DNA from: a virus
IMG/VR virus record: IMGVR_UViG_3300010160_002247
Span: 1-38,581 of that record
Strand: one strand, 5' to 3'
Length of the DNA: 38,581 bases
Shown in pieces: positions 15,379-24,412 of the stretch (positions within the stretch are counted from its first letter, which is position 1; every line of letters starts with the position of its first letter). The position numbers and the translations under genes were made by a program. The notes under the pieces are model-generated. The model was not told where the DNA came from, did no database searches, and saw only the letters and a list, made by a program, of their open reading frames with translations.

Positions 15379-16434
15379 ATGAAACTTTGTTTATTAGGTG
15401 ATACTCATTTTGGTGTTAGGAATGACTCTAAAGCATTTCACGCATACTATGAGAAATTCTATAGTGAGGTATTTATGCCTTATTTGTTAGAACACAAGAT
15501 AGATACTGTAATTCAGTTGGGTGATCTATTTGATCGTAGAAAATATATTAACTTTAATTCTCTTGCAGAAGCAAGACGGTACTTCTTTGATCCATTAGAA
15601 GCAAACGGTATTAAACTTCTAACACTAATCGGCAATCATGATATTTTCTGGAAAGAAAGTCTTGATGTTAATTCGCCTGATCTATTATTAAAAGACTACG
15701 GTAATATTACAATCTATCAAGAGCCAGGTAAATTTGTATATGATAACATTACCTTTGACATTGTCCCGTGGATTTGTAAACAAAATGAATCAGATATTGC
15801 AACATTTATAGATCAAAGTTCTGCAGATTACTGTATTGGTCATTTTGAGATTGCAGGATTTCAAATGATGAAAGGTATCGACAATCATGAAGGCGTTGAC
15901 CGTAGTTACTTTAAACAATATAAACAAGTAATAAGTGGACATTTTCATACCAAATCATCTGAAGGCAATATCACATACTTAGGTACTCCTTATGAGTTAA
16001 CCTGGAATGATGAAAGTGATCCTAAAGGATTCTTTATATTTGACACTGAAACACATGGTATAGAATTTATACAAAATCCATATACAATTTTTACTAAGTT
16101 CTATTATGACGATGATAAATTTGATTCTGACACAATTGATGTATCTATTTTTGCCAGTCAACACGTTAAATTAGTTGTTGTTAAAAAGAAAGATTTTGTT
16201 AAATTTGAGAAGTTCATAGAACGAATCTATAAACAAGACCCATTAGAATTAAAAATTATTGAAGACTTTTCCGAATTTGAATCTGAAGCATTAGATGATT
16301 CTATTGATTTAGAAGATACTATGACTCTGTTATCTAATTATGTAGATAGCGTTGAGACTGATGTAGATAAAGAAAGACTCAAAACATTGCTAAAAACATT
16401 ATACGTTGAAGCACAACATTACGAACAAGCATGA
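15379..16434 (+). CDS. 47: Recombination nuclease subunit gp47 (SbcD/Mre11-like)
   Basis: Nuclease partner of gp46 that resects DNA ends for T4 recombination-dependent replication. The calcineurin-type phosphoesterase motifs are intact: GDTHFG (D8, H10), GDLFDRR (48-54), IGNHD (84-88), a GHFEIAG His near 155 and SGHFHTK near 191. The 351 residues compare with T4 gp47 at 339. It overlaps the gp46 start by 4 bases, as expected for a stoichiometric complex. A TTGACC, 17-base spacer, TATAAA sequence at 15896-15924 could be an internal promoter for gp46. Confidence 0.96.
   Translation: MKLCLLGDTHFGVRNDSKAFHAYYEKFYSEVFMPYLLEHKIDTVIQLGDLFDRRKYINFNSLAEARRYFFDPLEANGIKLLTLIGNHDIFWKESLDVNSPDLLLKDYGNITIYQEPGKFVYDNITFDIVPWICKQNESDIATFIDQSSADYCIGHFEIAGFQMMKGIDNHEGVDRSYFKQYKQVISGHFHTKSSEGNITYLGTPYELTWNDESDPKGFFIFDTETHGIEFIQNPYTIFTKFYYDDDKFDSDTIDVSIFASQHVKLVVVKKKDFVKFEKFIERIYKQDPLELKIIEDFSEFESEALDDSIDLEDTMTLLSNYVDSVETDVDKERLKTLLKTLYVEAQHYEQA
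15896..15924 (+). promoter_or_regulatory. Possible internal promoter in gene 47
   Basis: TTGACC, 17-base spacer, TATAAA: 10 of 12 consensus positions with the same spacing as the better promoters in the window. It lies about 500 bases upstream of gene 46. Weaker than the perfect copies and may be chance. Confidence 0.35.
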
Positions 16435-18143
16435 TTAGATTTACAAAGATCAGATGGAAAAACTTTCTTTCAACCGGCGGCCAATTTACGGAAATTGATT
16501 TTGAGAGTTCGCCATCAACTTTAATTGTCGGTGAAAACGGTGCAGGTAAAAGTACTATTCTCGATGCTATTTGTTTTGTATTGTTTAATAAACCTTTCAG
16601 GAATATTAACAAACCGCAATTAATGAATACAATCAATGGTAAAAATCTTATTGTTGAGGTTGAATTTAGTATTGGCAAGAAAGACTACAAAATTATTCGT
16701 GGAATGAAACCGGGTGTATTTGAAATATACTGCGATGGTGACATTCTTAATCAAGATGCAGCCGCAAAAGACTATCAGAAATATCTTGAAGAAGCAATTT
16801 TAAAATTAAATTATAAATCATTTACACAGATTGTTATACTTGGATCTGCTTCATTTACGCCTTTTATGCAATTGGCATTGGGTGTTAGACGTGAAATTAT
16901 TGAAGACATTTTGGATATACAAGTCTTTTCGGTAATGAATTCCGTGTTAAAGGATAAGTCTTCTGATTTAAAATCTAGAATAACTGACATTGAAACTGTT
17001 ATTGAAATAGGTAAAAACAAGGTTAAATTACAACAACAATATATTGCAACACTCGAAAGTGATAAGCAAAAGAAAGTAGACGATGTACAAAAGCGAATAT
17101 CTGAAACGAATGCAGAGATATCACAACTTAATGCAGGAATGTTGGAACAGCAAGAAAAAGAAACGGGTTGTAAATCCTCTATATCTGACGCCGATGAGAA
17201 GCGCAACAAGCGTACGGAAATGGGAGCTTTGCTTAGAAAGCTTTCCGAAAGAATTACTACTCAAGAAACAAGCATACAATTTTACCACGACAATGATGTT
17301 TGTCCAACGTGTAGCCAGAATCTTGACGAACATCTCAAAGGATCCGCAATCGAACTTCATACACATAAACGTGAAGAAGTCCAATCTGCGATTGAATCCC
17401 TTACCTCGCAACTTGAAGGTATTGAAACTAGACTTAATGAGATTGATGCGGTCGAAAAGAAAATCTCTGAACATAAAAGCAACATCATTACCTACAGTTC
17501 AAAAATCATTGCGGCGCAAAATTATATTCAAAAGTTACAAGCGGACCTGGCAGGCAACACTAATGATACGGCAAACATTGAGGATGAAACGGGTAAACTT
17601 AAAACCCTGGCCAAAGAAGTTGTAGGCGCAGCCGGAGAAAAGAGCAAATTATCGGAAGATAAACATTATTTAGATATTGCTGCAATATTATTAAAAGACA
17701 CAGGTATTAAAACAAAGATCATTAGACAATACTTACCTGTTATAAATAAATTAGTAAACAAGTATTTAACGGCAATGGATTTCTTTGTTCATTTTGAACT
17801 AGATGAATCCTTTAATGAAGTAATTAAATCTAGACACAGAGATGAGTTTAGTTATGCTTCATTTAGTGAAGGCGAAAAGCAAAGAATTGATTTAGCATTA
17901 TTGTTTACATGGCGTACTATTGCGAAGATGAAAAACAGTGCAAGTACAAACTTGTTATTGTTAGATGAAGTGTTTGATTCTTCATTGGATGCAAACGGTA
18001 CAGACTATGTTATGAATTTGTTAAATACTATAGGTGACGATACAAATGTATTTGTTATATCGCATAAAGGCGATCAATTAATAGATAAATTTAAGTCGGT
18101 TATTAAATTTCAAAAGTATCAAAATTTTAGTAGAATAGTATGA
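16431..18143 (+). CDS. 46: Recombination nuclease subunit gp46 (SbcC/Rad50-like ATPase)
   Basis: SMC-like ATPase that works with gp47. Residues 1-170 hold the N-lobe with Walker A GENGAGKS (34-41). Coiled-coil arms follow, split by the zinc hook CPTC (291-294). The C-lobe has the ABC signature FSEGEKQRIDLALL and Walker B LLLLDEVFDSSLD, then an H-loop VISHKGD. The 570-residue length is almost that of T4 gp46 (560). Start and stop both overlap neighbours by 4 bases. The exact TATAAATA at 17751 inside this gene is probably chance. Confidence 0.97.
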   Translation: MIRFTKIRWKNFLSTGGQFTEIDFESSPSTLIVGENGAGKSTILDAICFVLFNKPFRNINKPQLMNTINGKNLIVEVEFSIGKKDYKIIRGMKPGVFEIYCDGDILNQDAAAKDYQKYLEEAILKLNYKSFTQIVILGSASFTPFMQLALGVRREIIEDILDIQVFSVMNSVLKDKSSDLKSRITDIETVIEIGKNKVKLQQQYIATLESDKQKKVDDVQKRISETNAEISQLNAGMLEQQEKETGCKSSISDADEKRNKRTEMGALLRKLSERITTQETSIQFYHDNDVCPTCSQNLDEHLKGSAIELHTHKREEVQSAIESLTSQLEGIETRLNEIDAVEKKISEHKSNIITYSSKIIAAQNYIQKLQADLAGNTNDTANIEDETGKLKTLAKEVVGAAGEKSKLSEDKHYLDIAAILLKDTGIKTKIIRQYLPVINKLVNKYLTAMDFFVHFELDESFNEVIKSRHRDEFSYASFSEGEKQRIDLALLFTWRTIAKMKNSASTNLLLLDEVFDSSLDANGTDYVMNLLNTIGDDTNVFVISHKGDQLIDKFKSVIKFQKYQNFSRIV

Positions 18144-18715
18144 TAGTATTAAGAAAAGACAAATTAGATTTGGTAGAACCATCTGCCAAGATAATGCATA
18201 CCGCACCGCAACCTTTTAATTTTGAAGCAGATGGTGATAGTGCGCAAAGTGTTACAAATGTTTTATTTGAAAGAATGAAACAATTGGGGGGCGTGGGTCT
18301 AAGTGCAAATCAAGTAGGGTTAGACATGCGAGTATTTGTAATGGGTTTAGGCGAACTTAAAATTGCAGTATTCAATCCTATTATAATTAAATATAGTAAA
18401 GAAGAAGAAGTATTCAACGAAGGTTGTTTATCTTATCCCGGTATTATGTTGGCTATTAATAGACCAACTAAAATTACAGCCACCTATCAAGATGAAACTG
18501 GCAAATTTGTTGAACAAGATTTTAATGGATTAACTGCTAGAATATTTCAACATGAATATGACCATATGAATGGTACTGATTACACACAGCGAGTATCTAA
18601 ATTTAAATTGGATTTTGCTAAAAAGAAATTCGAAAATAAGCGTAAAAAGATTATTAAAAAATACGCAGTAAAAACAATGATAGAGGCATTAAATGACAGT
18701 AAAGATTCCAACTGA
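18140..18715 (+). CDS. def: Peptide deformylase with basic C-terminal extension
   Basis: Removes the N-formyl group from nascent proteins, using Fe2+ or Zn2+. All three motifs are present: GVGLSANQ (51-58), EGCLS with metal ligand C96, and HEYDH (138-142). Deformylases are known in many marine T4-like phages. The 191 residues exceed the compact phage forms. After about residue 150 there is a strongly basic helical tail (KFKLDFAKKKFENKRKK) of about 40 residues that could bind ribosomal RNA, an inference from charge and from the ribosome-binding C-terminal helix of bacterial deformylases. It overlaps gene 46 by 4 bases and the next gene by 23. Confidence 0.94.
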   Translation: MIVLRKDKLDLVEPSAKIMHTAPQPFNFEADGDSAQSVTNVLFERMKQLGGVGLSANQVGLDMRVFVMGLGELKIAVFNPIIIKYSKEEEVFNEGCLSYPGIMLAINRPTKITATYQDETGKFVEQDFNGLTARIFQHEYDHMNGTDYTQRVSKFKLDFAKKKFENKRKKIIKKYAVKTMIEALNDSKDSN

Positions 18716-19100
18716 ATATAATGATACATTTGATTTTGGTTTTACAGCAGTAGAATCAGAAGAATCTATAGTTGAAAAACCGGTAGTTAATACCGCACCA
18801 ATGATAGATGGATTATCCGCGGTTGAAGATAAAGTATCTATTATATTAAATAAAATCGATTATCTAGAAGAGATAATTAAAGCTGGTGGTGGAATTAATA
18901 ATTTTGATATTGATACATATAAATCATTAGTTGAAAAAGATGTTAATGATAAATTAAAAAAGGTTGAAGCATTAATAATGCCATTGTTAGCTAATTTATT
19001 AAAAAATCCAGATAAAGATTTTATTAAATGGCCTAATAGAAAACCAATTATTGAAGCACAAATATCCAAAATATTGGCTATAACTAGACCATCTGAATAA
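18693..19100 (+). CDS. Conserved-looking coiled-coil protein, unknown
   Basis: A 135-residue protein with an AGAGG ribosome site 6 bases before its ATG, overlapping def by 23 bases. The N-terminus is acidic and possibly disordered (NDTFDFGFTAVESEESIVEK). A predicted coiled coil follows (VEDKVSIILNKIDYLEEIIK), and a conserved-looking C-terminal block reads LLKNPDKDFIKWPNRKPIIE. I recall this C-terminal pattern from hypothetical proteins of T4-like cyanophages. No enzymatic motif; oligomerisation through the coil is likely. Confidence 0.75.
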   Translation: MTVKIPTEYNDTFDFGFTAVESEESIVEKPVVNTAPMIDGLSAVEDKVSIILNKIDYLEEIIKAGGGINNFDIDTYKSLVEKDVNDKLKKVEALIMPLLANLLKNPDKDFIKWPNRKPIIEAQISKILAITRPSE

Positions 19101-19104
19101 TATA

Positions 19105-19872
19105 ATGTTTTTATTTAAAAGGAAAAAAGTAGTATTAGACTGTTTCACATCTGATTCATTTGCGTATGAATATACACCAATATCTCGTGCAATAGATTTT
19201 TATCCAGAATGGTGGAATAATATAGATAATACGTATACTATAAATAGTACTAATGTATCTACAATGAAACATTGTAGAGGATTTATTGATCTATATAAAG
19301 ATTCAATTATTATACCGTTTTGGGGAAAATTAAAAATTGATGTTTCTAATAATATTAAAAAACAAATAAACTGGGAATCTAATTATGATATTTATACTAA
19401 ACAACCAATACTGATACATAATGAATTAGAATATAAAGGTTTTACTGATAATTCTTATCAGCATATGAAAATTATTAGTCCGTGGAGATGTAGAACAAAT
19501 AAATATGTAAAATTTATATTAACAGATCCTCTTTATAATAGAACGGACTTAACTGAATATAATGTTTTACCCGGTGTCTTAGATTTTAAGTATCAAAACT
19601 CTACTAATATTAATATAATGACTGAATATAAAAATGTTGATAGAGTTATTAGATTTGATCCATTAAATCCTGTGGCAATATTAACACCAATTACTGAAGA
19701 AACTATTGTAATTAAAACACATTTAATTAGTTCTACTGAATTTGAAAATTTTGGGTTATCTAGATTAATTTCAAACTTTGATAATTTGAAGAAGTATTCA
19801 AAAACTAAATTATTTTTAAATGAGCATGATAATCGAACCAAATCAAGATGTCCGTTTGGTTTTGGAAAATAG
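19105..19872 (+). CDS. Unknown AT-rich 255-residue protein
   Basis: Starts 4 bases after the previous gene without a clear ribosome site. Codons are markedly A/T-ending, more so than in neighbours, which may indicate separate acquisition. Visible segments: PEWWNNID near 34-41, STMKHCRGFIDLYKDSIIIPFWGKLKI (about 51-77) and SPWRCRTNKYVKF; the C-terminus reads RCPFGFGK. Proteins with a similar 'WW ... KxCxGfiD ... iPfW' layout are common in marine phages and have no established function. No signal peptide, membrane segment or catalytic motif is seen. The gene ends just before the promoter at 19885. Confidence 0.7.
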   Translation: MFLFKRKKVVLDCFTSDSFAYEYTPISRAIDFYPEWWNNIDNTYTINSTNVSTMKHCRGFIDLYKDSIIIPFWGKLKIDVSNNIKKQINWESNYDIYTKQPILIHNELEYKGFTDNSYQHMKIISPWRCRTNKYVKFILTDPLYNRTDLTEYNVLPGVLDFKYQNSTNINIMTEYKNVDRVIRFDPLNPVAILTPITEETIVIKTHLISSTEFENFGLSRLISNFDNLKKYSKTKLFLNEHDNRTKSRCPFGFGK

Positions 19873-19884
19873 GCAAAAAAGTGC

Positions 19885-19913
19885 TTGACCTTTGTTCCTA
19901 AAGGTGTTATAAT
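19885..19913 (+). promoter_or_regulatory. Sigma70-type promoter, extended -10, before the CobT-like gene
   Basis: TTGACC (19885-19890), a 17-base spacer and TATAAT (19908-19913), with the extended -10 TG at 19905-19906. The 11-mer GGTGTTATAAT also occurs at the promoters of the CobS-like gene and gp45. It is intergenic, 22 bases before the start codon. Confidence 0.9.
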
Positions 19914-19934
19914 ATAGCATCAGCAAGGAAATTT

Positions 19935-22064
19935 ATGGCACTAGCAAACTCAAAATCAGTACTCGCAAAGTTACTCGCACAAGAGAACATCACTGTCGAG
20001 CATCGCAAAACACAAACCGCATACTTTGATCCCAAGAATCGTGTTCTTGTTCTTCCAATCTGGAAAGACATGAGCACTGATCTTTATGACTTACTTGTAG
20101 GTCACGAAGTAGGTCATGCTTGGGAAACCCCTGCCGAGGGCTGGCACAATGCCCTTCAAGCACACAAGCGAGGTTTTAAATCTTATCTTAATGTAGTAGA
20201 AGATGCTCGTATTGAACGATGTATTAAGACCCGCTATCCTGGTCTGCGTTCATGTTTTTATAAAGCATATAGCGAATTAGCAGACAAAGATTTCTTTGGT
20301 ATTGCAGAACGTGAAATCTCAACACTTAATTTAATTGATCGTATCAATCTTCACTTCAAGATTGGTCCTTTCCTTGCGGTTCCTTTTAATACAGAAGAAC
20401 AATTCTATGTTAAACAAATAGAGAACCTTTCAAATTGGGATGATGTAGTCCGTGTTGCTACAGAATTGTATAATCGTCGCAAAGAAGAACTGGAAGAAGA
20501 ATACGAAGACAACAGACGTCGAGGTGGTCTCGGTGAGATTCAAGACTATGAAGAAGGCGATGAGTATAATGAATATGATTCTGAGTATAATCGTGAAGAA
20601 GATACAATGGCAGACGATGATGCTGGAGGTGTCGGTGCAGGTGGGGAACCAATCTTTGATCCGAAGTCATTGACGGATGAAGAATTCCGCAAGCGTGAAT
20701 CTGAATTAGTATCCGATGAAATCAAACCATATCGTTATGCTACATTGCCTTTAATTAATACTAAAGATTTTATTATACCTCACAAGAAACTTTATGCTGA
20801 AACAGATTGGCAAATTATTGATGACGACTACGGCGCAGCTGATCCAATGTTTGTTGAATATAATGTTCCTGCAGGTGACATATTATATTCGGAATACAAA
20901 CAGACAAACTCTAAATTTATTCAATATCTTGTAAAAGAATTTGAATTAAAACGTAATGCGGCACAATTTGCCAGAGCGCACGTTGCTAAAACAGGTGAGC
21001 TTGATATTGATAAAGTATTTGCTTACAAATTTAAGACAGATTTATTCAAGCGTGTTACTGTTGTTCCTGGTGGTAAGAATCATGGCATGGTAATGTTTAT
21101 TGATTGGTCTGGTTCAATGACTGATATTATCAAACAAACAATTGAACAGACTTTGGTACTTGCAGATTTCTGCAAGAAAGTAAATATCCCATTCCGAGTA
21201 TTTGCTTTTTCAGACTCAGACCAAAACAATAAGAATAAAGATATTCTTGCTATTAGAAAAACTAAATACTCACAACGCATTGGTGATTTATCATTAGAAA
21301 ATTATAGTACATATATGATGGAATTGTTATCTAATACTATGACAAGTTCGCAATATCATTATGCGCAGAAACGATTATTACAAGTTGGTCATGTATTTGG
21401 TCGTATTCATCGTAGACATTATGTCCCACATGGATGGAATTTAAGCGGCACTCCTTTAAATGAGGCATTGGTATTTGCCAATTATTATATTCCAGAATTT
21501 AAAGAAATGCATCGATTAGATATTGTAAATACAATTGTATTGACTGACGGTGAAGCAAATGAGACTGAAGAAATTATTGCGTCTGATGGTCGTCGTAGAC
21601 ATATGAATTCTGTATATTCAATTGGTTGGAAAGGTAAAGCAAATACTGTTATTACAGATAAACAAACTGGCAAAACCGGATTTGCTAAACCAGGTCAACC
21701 GTTAACAGCTGCTCTTTTAGACTTATTAAAGAATAGAACTGGAACTAATTTAATTGGATATTATATTCTAAGCGGTGTTTCTAAATATCGGATTAATGGA
21801 TTTATTCAGGGTCAAGGTATTATTAATGAAGATACTCAAAATATTATTCATAAAATAAAGAAAGAAAAGTTTTATGCGATTAACTCTTATGTTTATGATA
21901 AATATTTTCTGGTCAAATCAGACGATTTAAATATTAATGACGAAGAATTAAAGGTAAAATCAGATTCTTCTAAAAAGGATATTTTAAAATCATTTATGCA
22001 AAGTCAAAAATCAAAGATCGTGAACCGCGTACTTTTGAACAAGTTTATTGCAGAAATTGCTTGA
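19935..22064 (+). CDS. cobT: CobT-like protein: HExxH metalloprotease-like region plus VWA domain
   Basis: A 709-residue protein. The N-terminal region has a zincin-type HEVGH (57-61) followed by NVVEDARIERC (86-96), whose E/D could give the third metal ligand. A long acidic linker (about 175-245, Glu/Asp/Tyr/Gly-rich) precedes a C-terminal von Willebrand A domain with the MIDAS DWSGS (390-394) and a later LTDGEANE. This is the layout of CobT-like partners of MoxR/CobS ATPases. The next gene encodes that ATPase under a sister promoter. True CobT acts in cobalt chelation, but phage pairs lack CobN in this window, so a MoxR-VWA remodelling or proteolytic role is more likely (inference). Confidence 0.87.
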   Translation: MALANSKSVLAKLLAQENITVEHRKTQTAYFDPKNRVLVLPIWKDMSTDLYDLLVGHEVGHAWETPAEGWHNALQAHKRGFKSYLNVVEDARIERCIKTRYPGLRSCFYKAYSELADKDFFGIAEREISTLNLIDRINLHFKIGPFLAVPFNTEEQFYVKQIENLSNWDDVVRVATELYNRRKEELEEEYEDNRRRGGLGEIQDYEEGDEYNEYDSEYNREEDTMADDDAGGVGAGGEPIFDPKSLTDEEFRKRESELVSDEIKPYRYATLPLINTKDFIIPHKKLYAETDWQIIDDDYGAADPMFVEYNVPAGDILYSEYKQTNSKFIQYLVKEFELKRNAAQFARAHVAKTGELDIDKVFAYKFKTDLFKRVTVVPGGKNHGMVMFIDWSGSMTDIIKQTIEQTLVLADFCKKVNIPFRVFAFSDSDQNNKNKDILAIRKTKYSQRIGDLSLENYSTYMMELLSNTMTSSQYHYAQKRLLQVGHVFGRIHRRHYVPHGWNLSGTPLNEALVFANYYIPEFKEMHRLDIVNTIVLTDGEANETEEIIASDGRRRHMNSVYSIGWKGKANTVITDKQTGKTGFAKPGQPLTAALLDLLKNRTGTNLIGYYILSGVSKYRINGFIQGQGIINEDTQNIIHKIKKEKFYAINSYVYDKYFLVKSDDLNINDEELKVKSDSSKKDILKSFMQSQKSKIVNRVLLNKFIAEIA

Positions 22065-22089
22065 CATCAAACGAAAACGGTGTTATAAT
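22061..22089 (+). promoter_or_regulatory. Perfect sigma70-type promoter before the CobS-like gene
   Basis: TTGACA (22061-22066, overlapping the upstream stop codon), a 17-base spacer, extended TG and TATAAT (22084-22089). It shares GGTGTTATAAT with 19903-19913 and 37487-37497, and GCTTGAC with 7043 and 19883. It is 34 bases before the start codon. Confidence 0.93.
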
Positions 22090-22122
22090 TAATTGTTGAA
22101 CAAACATTTTTAGGACTATATT

Positions 22123-23301
22123 ATGAATTCTACTGACCTCCAGAAAAAACAGCTTGTATCTGATCTGATTCAAGCATTCGGCAAAACAGCATCCCGCAAA
22201 GATGTAATTGCATTCGTCAAGCAAAAAGACGTTAAGATGCCCAATTGGTTAATTAATGGCGCAACATATCGAGCAGCTCGTGGCCTAATTAATCTTGACG
22301 CATTTGGTAGTGATAAAGTGAACAACATCCCAGCAACCCCTGCTCCTGAGATTGAGGCATTGCCTGCATTACAAGCTCAGGTTGTACAACTCCGACAAAA
22401 ACGTATGGTATCAGAAGTAGAAGATTTGGTTCCTATTAAAGACACAAATTATGTACCATTTGGTTTTTATAAAGATCTAGAGTCAATTATTAAATCTAAA
22501 GTGTTTTATCCTGTATTCATTACTGGTCTTACTGGTAATGGTAAGACTACAATGGTCGAACAGGTTTGTTCTAAATTAAAGCGTGAGTGTGTTCGTGTTA
22601 ACGTATCAATCGAGACTGATGAGGATGATCTTGTAGGTGGTTCTACATTGATTGACGGTAACGTAACATTCCGAGAAGGTCCTGTTATTCTAGCTATGCG
22701 CCGTGGTGCTGTTTTGTTGATTGACGAAATTGATCGTGGTTCAAATAAATTGATGTGTATTCAGGGTATTCTTGAAGGCAAGCCATACTTCAATAAAAAG
22801 AATGGCGATGTAATTCATCCTGCTTCTGGGTTTACGGTTATTGCTACAGCAAATACTAAAGGTCAAGGTTCAGATAGCGGCAAGTATATTGCAGCACAGA
22901 TTCTTGACGAAGCATTTTTAGAGCGTTTCCCAATTACAGTAGAACAAGAATATCCTTCTGCTAAGGTTGAGCGTACTATTATTATGAACAACATGGAACA
23001 GCATAGTTGTGTGGATGAAGAATTTGCTGACAAACTTGTAACATGGGCTGAGGTTATTCGTAAAACATATCTTGAAGATGCGGTTGACGAATTGATTTCT
23101 ACTCGACGTCTTGTTCATATTGTAAAGGCATTCTCGATGTTCCGAGATCGTCAAAAGGCAATTGAACTTTGTGTTAACCGTTTTGATGCAGATACAAAGA
23201 ATGCGTTCTTGGATTTGTATAAGAAGATGGAAGCACCTGCAGAAGAACAAACAGTTGCACCGATTCAAGAAAACAATATGGATGAAGATATCCCATTCTA
23301 A
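22123..23301 (+). CDS. cobS: CobS/MoxR-type AAA+ ATPase with an SSB-like C-terminal tail
   Basis: A 392-residue AAA+ ATPase with Walker A GLTGNGKTT (135-143), Walker B VLLIDEID (197-204), sensor-1 VIATANT and an arginine-finger region EAFLERFP. Family members annotated cobS are common in T4-like marine phages and resemble MoxR ATPases that act with VWA proteins, such as its upstream neighbour. The N-terminal 100 residues include a small helical domain (FVKQKDVKMPNWLINGATYR). After residue 365 comes a flexible linker (APAEEQTVAPIQ) and the last residues are NNMDEDIPF, which closely match the end of bacterial SSB (MDFDDDIPF), a docking peptide for DNA-repair proteins. That makes a DNA-related role plausible and a cobalamin role less so. 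Confidence 0.92.
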   Translation: MNSTDLQKKQLVSDLIQAFGKTASRKDVIAFVKQKDVKMPNWLINGATYRAARGLINLDAFGSDKVNNIPATPAPEIEALPALQAQVVQLRQKRMVSEVEDLVPIKDTNYVPFGFYKDLESIIKSKVFYPVFITGLTGNGKTTMVEQVCSKLKRECVRVNVSIETDEDDLVGGSTLIDGNVTFREGPVILAMRRGAVLLIDEIDRGSNKLMCIQGILEGKPYFNKKNGDVIHPASGFTVIATANTKGQGSDSGKYIAAQILDEAFLERFPITVEQEYPSAKVERTIIMNNMEQHSCVDEEFADKLVTWAEVIRKTYLEDAVDELISTRRLVHIVKAFSMFRDRQKAIELCVNRFDADTKNAFLDLYKKMEAPAEEQTVAPIQENNMDEDIPF

Positions 23302-23318
23302 CATAAATTAATTTAACC

Positions 23319-23342
23319 GAAGGGCACAGTAATGTGCCCTTC
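23319..23342 (+). terminator. Terminator after the CobS-like gene
   Basis: A 10-bp perfect stem GAAGGGCACA / TGTGCCCTTC with a GTAA tetraloop, 18 bases after the stop. The 3' flank (TACCTTTATC) is only moderately T-rich. Followed directly by a late promoter, so it marks a transcription-unit boundary. Confidence 0.85.
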
Positions 23343-23356
23343 TACCTTTATCAGCA

Positions 23357-23364
23357 TATAAATA
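23357..23364 (+). promoter_or_regulatory. T4-type late promoter of the glycan cluster
   Basis: Exact TATAAATA, 34 bases before gmd and 15 bases after a terminator, the same arrangement as at 2590-2630. It implies that the long sugar cluster is transcribed late. Confidence 0.8.
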
Positions 23365-23397
23365 ATATAATATTATTAATTCATTATAGGGATTGAA

Positions 23398-24405
23398 ATG
23401 AAGACAGCATTAATTACTGGCATCACAGGCCAAGACGGATCCTATCTTGCAGAACTATTACTCGAAAAGGGTTATATGGTTCATGGCATTATTAGACGTA
23501 GTTCGTCAATCAACACAGGTCGCATCGACCACATCTATAGTCATCCCAATTTAAAATTGCACTACGGTGACGTAACAGATTCATTGTCTATTATGAACAT
23601 ACTTAAGAAGTATGAGCCAGATGAAATCTATAATTTAGCAGCACAAAGTCATGTTAAAGTTTCTTTTGAAACACCTGAATATACTGCACAAGTTGATGCA
23701 TTGGGCACATTAAAGATCCTCGAATCAGTTAGATTGTTGAATTTAGAAAAGAAAACTAAAATCTATCAAGCATCCACATCAGAGCTTTATGGTCTAGTAC
23801 AAGAAATACCGCAAAAAGAAACAACCCCGTTTTACCCGCGCTCACCCTATGGCGTAGCTAAACTTTATGGATATTGGATTGTTAAAAATTATCGCGAGTC
23901 TTATAATATGTTTGCTTGTTCTGGCATCTTATTTAATCACGAATCTCCTCGTCGTGGACATAATTTTGTTACAAAGAAAATTGTAAATGGGATTGAAGCA
24001 GTAAGTGCAGGACGTCAAGAATGTTTATATTTGGGCAATATACATGCTAAACGAGATTGGGGTCATGCAAAAGACTATGTGAAGGCAATGTGGTTAATGT
24101 TGCAACAAGATATCCCCGACGATTTTGTTATTGCTACAGGTGAACAATATTCAGTAAAAGAATTTGTCGAACGATGCGCACCATTTTTTGGATTAAAAAT
24201 TCGATGGGAAGGCGCAGGCCTTAACGAAGTAGGTATTGACACTATAACCAATAAAATTGTTGTTCGTGTGGATGAAAAATATTTCCGCCCTGCAGAAGTT
24301 GAAACTTTATTAGGAGATTCTACAAAAGCTAGAAGTGTGCTGGGTTGGGTTCCTGAGCATTCTTTCGATGATCTTGTTCACGACATGTGTATGAATTTTA
24401 GTTGA
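23398..24405 (+). CDS. gmd: GDP-mannose 4,6-dehydratase
   Basis: Makes GDP-4-keto-6-deoxy-D-mannose from GDP-mannose using NADP. The 335-residue protein has [17 protein letters not shown] at 6-22, [15 protein letters not shown] (33-47), ASTSELYG (125-132), catalytic Y151-x3-K155 in SPYGVAKLY, and the [16 protein letters not shown] block. All are diagnostic for GMD, with the catalytic Thr/Glu/Tyr/Lys in place. It is first in the cluster behind the late promoter. The next two enzymes use its product. Confidence 0.98.
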   Translation: MKTALITGITGQDGSYLAELLLEKGYMVHGIIRRSSSINTGRIDHIYSHPNLKLHYGDVTDSLSIMNILKKYEPDEIYNLAAQSHVKVSFETPEYTAQVDALGTLKILESVRLLNLEKKTKIYQASTSELYGLVQEIPQKETTPFYPRSPYGVAKLYGYWIVKNYRESYNMFACSGILFNHESPRRGHNFVTKKIVNGIEAVSAGRQECLYLGNIHAKRDWGHAKDYVKAMWLMLQQDIPDDFVIATGEQYSVKEFVERCAPFFGLKIRWEGAGLNEVGIDTITNKIVVRVDEKYFRPAEVETLLGDSTKARSVLGWVPEHSFDDLVHDMCMNFS

Positions 24406-24412
24406 GGATAAT

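Noticed and set aside
17751-17758. Exact TATAAATA late-promoter octamer inside gene 46
   Set aside because: Deep in a coding sequence with no gene start nearby. At this AT content a few exact octamers per strand are expected by chance. The copy at 19239-19246 is rejected for the same reason.
19935-23301. CobS/CobT as cobalamin (cobaltochelatase) genes
   Set aside because: No cobN or other cobalamin gene in the window. The domain layout fits generic MoxR-VWA pairs, and the ATPase has an SSB-like tail.
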